Source: Cribrihabitans_A pelagius
GTDB lineage: Bacteria > Pseudomonadota > Alphaproteobacteria > Rhodobacterales > Rhodobacteraceae
Assembly: GCF_048820915.1 (NCBI RefSeq)
Contig: NZ_JBMERR010000015.1
Coordinates: 1 to 64,000 of the forward strand
Direction of reading: 5' to 3'
DNA: 64,000 nt
This document shows, in pieces, positions 62,789 through 64,000 of the stretch. The notes under the pieces are model-generated. The model was not told the DNA's origin. It made no database searches and worked only from the letters and a program-made list of their open reading frames with translations. The position numbers and the translations under genes are program-made. The number at the start of each line of letters is the position of its first letter. Position 1 is the first letter of the stretch.

Positions 62789-63868
62789 ATGACCGGCGTA
62801 TTGCCCAGCCAAGCCATTGAAACCATGCTGTCGCGCGAGGAAATCACCCTCAGCGCGCCGCAGGTGGAGGGGCAGGTGCAGCCCGCGAGCCTGGACTTAC
62901 GGCTGGGCCAGGTGGCTTACCGGGTGCGGGCGTCGTTTCTGGCGGGCCAGGGCAGCAGCGTCTCCGACCGGCTGAGCGAGTTCGAGATGCACCGGATCGA
63001 TCTCGCCGGCGGTGCGGTGCTGGAGAAGGGCTGCGTCTACGTGGTGCCGCTGATGGAGGGGCTCGACCTGCCCGCCTCGGTCTCGGCCGTGGCCAACGCC
63101 AAGAGCTCCACCGGGCGTCTGGACCTGCTGACCCGCACCATCACCGACGGCGGCGAGGAGTTCGACCGGATCAAGCCGGGCTACAAGGGCCCGCTTTATG
63201 CCGAAATCTGCCCGCGCTCGTTCTCGGTGCTGGTGCGGCCGGGGATGCGGCTCAACCAGATCCGTTTCCGCGCGGGCCAGGCGGTGCTGTCGGATGCCGA
63301 GCTGAAGATGCTGCACGCGGGCACGCCGCTGGTGGACGGGCCTGCGGTGATCGAGGACGGCCTCGGCTTCTCCGTCGACCTGCGCCCCGAGGGCGCCGAT
63401 CTCGTCGGCTACCGCGCCAAGCCGCATACCGGCGTGATCGACCTGGACCGTGTCGGCCATTACGACCCGCAGGACTACTGGGAGGAGGTGCGCAGCCGCG
63501 ACGGCCGCATCATCCTGGACCCCGGCGCCTTTTATATCCTGGTGAGCCGCGAGGCGGTGCATATCCCGCCCGGCTTCGCCGCCGAGATGGCGCCCTACCT
63601 TGCCATGGTGGGCGAGTTCCGGGTGCACTACGCGGGTTTCTTCGACCCCGGCTTCGGCCATGACGCGGCGGGCGGCACCGGATCGCGCGGGGTGCTGGAG
63701 GTGCGCTGCCACGAGGCGCCGTTTGTGCTGGAGCACGGCCAGGTGGTCGGGCGGCTGGTCTACGAGAAGATGGCCGACGTGCCGCAGCAGCTCTACGGCG
63801 CGGGGATCGCGTCGAACTACCAAGGCCAGGGGCTGAAACTGTCGAAGCATTTCAAGTCGCCGGGCTGA
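62789..63868 (+). CDS. dcd: dCTP deaminase, double-domain form
   Basis: A 359-residue enzyme of the DCD/dUTPase superfamily that feeds dUTP to thymidylate synthesis. It has two repeats of the fold. The first includes PASLDLRLGQVAYRVRASFL, ANAKSSTGRLDLLTRTITDG, GPLYAEICPRSFSVLVRPGM and LNQIRFRAGQ. The second has HIPPGFAAEMAPYLAMVGEF and GFFDPGFGHD, with HGQVVGRLVYEKM near the end. Typical Dcd is about 190 residues; the long form is common in alphaproteobacteria. AGGA precedes ATG 62789. Confidence 0.94.
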   Translation: MTGVLPSQAIETMLSREEITLSAPQVEGQVQPASLDLRLGQVAYRVRASFLAGQGSSVSDRLSEFEMHRIDLAGGAVLEKGCVYVVPLMEGLDLPASVSAVANAKSSTGRLDLLTRTITDGGEEFDRIKPGYKGPLYAEICPRSFSVLVRPGMRLNQIRFRAGQAVLSDAELKMLHAGTPLVDGPAVIEDGLGFSVDLRPEGADLVGYRAKPHTGVIDLDRVGHYDPQDYWEEVRSRDGRIILDPGAFYILVSREAVHIPPGFAAEMAPYLAMVGEFRVHYAGFFDPGFGHDAAGGTGSRGVLEVRCHEAPFVLEHGQVVGRLVYEKMADVPQQLYGAGIASNYQGQGLKLSKHFKSPG

Positions 63869-64000
63869 CCTCCTCACAATAAGGGCAGCGCCGGAACCTC
63901 GAGGAGGGTGCCGTCGCGCATTCTGCGAATGCAGCCCCGGAACAGAAAGCTGTCCTTCTACAACGGAGGGCAGCGCCCGGCCCTGGGTGGGTGCGAAGCG
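63869..64000. other. Right edge, unassigned
   Basis: No gene can be supported in the last 132 bases. On the minus strand a short frame ending just past the dcd stop reads FLFRGCIRRMRDGTLLEVPA, which looks protein-like, but it is preceded by an in-frame stop near 63956, so it could be a gene remnant. Confidence 0.3.

Overview
The window looks like chromosomal DNA from a marine alphaproteobacterium of the Rhodobacteraceae (Roseobacter group, Leisingera/Phaeobacter-like). The evidence is the high GC content, the gene content and the gene order: lptF-lptG-lptD-surA-pdxA-rsmA beside holC-pepA, yceD-rpmF-plsX-fabH-ihfA-merR beside bamE, prfA-prmC-DUF4167, and anmK divergent from tyrS. The species call is inference; no marker gene was compared.

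Region by region. Bases 1-2246 are a worn mobile-element zone: the 5' end of an IS5-family element, a broken gene resembling an abortive-infection protein, tRNA-Asn(GTT) and a decayed second IS5-family element. Bases 2247-6234 hold a sensory locus: a cysteine-free SUOX-fold secreted protein, a hybrid histidine kinase with its own Hpt domain, and a divergent LuxR-type response regulator. Bases 6446-11246 are accessory: a ManC-like protein without its catalytic signatures, an orphan cytochrome P450, a TfoX C-terminal-domain protein, seven 51-bp tandem repeats, and an overlapping Pmp3/DUF4112 pair. Bases 11392-17513 carry ndk, a Bcr/CflA-type exporter, an ABC-F ATPase with a MarC-family protein, an aspartic protease, a His/Tyr-rich secreted protein and holC.

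Bases 17521-26763 are core envelope genes (pepA, the LPS transport and folding operon, pdxA, rsmA). Bases 27225-35524 hold DUF4167, translation termination (prfA-prmC), two overlapping ureohydrolases, an M20 amidohydrolase and mazG. Bases 35807-49214 hold a nucleoside hydrolase and acetyltransferase, two small lipoproteins, eno, an EamA permease, a Fur-family regulator, a DEAD-box helicase, a phosphatase/nuclease-family protein, selO, a DUF985 cupin, anmK and tyrS. Bases 49215-50161 hold no convincing gene. The rest holds a FemAB/GNAT-like protein, an SDR behind a strong palindrome, a hexapeptide acetyltransferase, a Uup-like ABC-F, olsB-like, bamE, the fatty-acid/phospholipid operon, a MerR protein with a huge disordered tail, tRNA-Pro(GGG) and a double-length dCTP deaminase.

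Most of the window is housekeeping. The least explained parts are the SUOX-like/hybrid-kinase/regulator locus, the ManC relic, the 51-bp repeat array, a dispersed inverted-repeat element present twice, a run of hairpins downstream of fur, and several short intergenic motifs that recur across the window.
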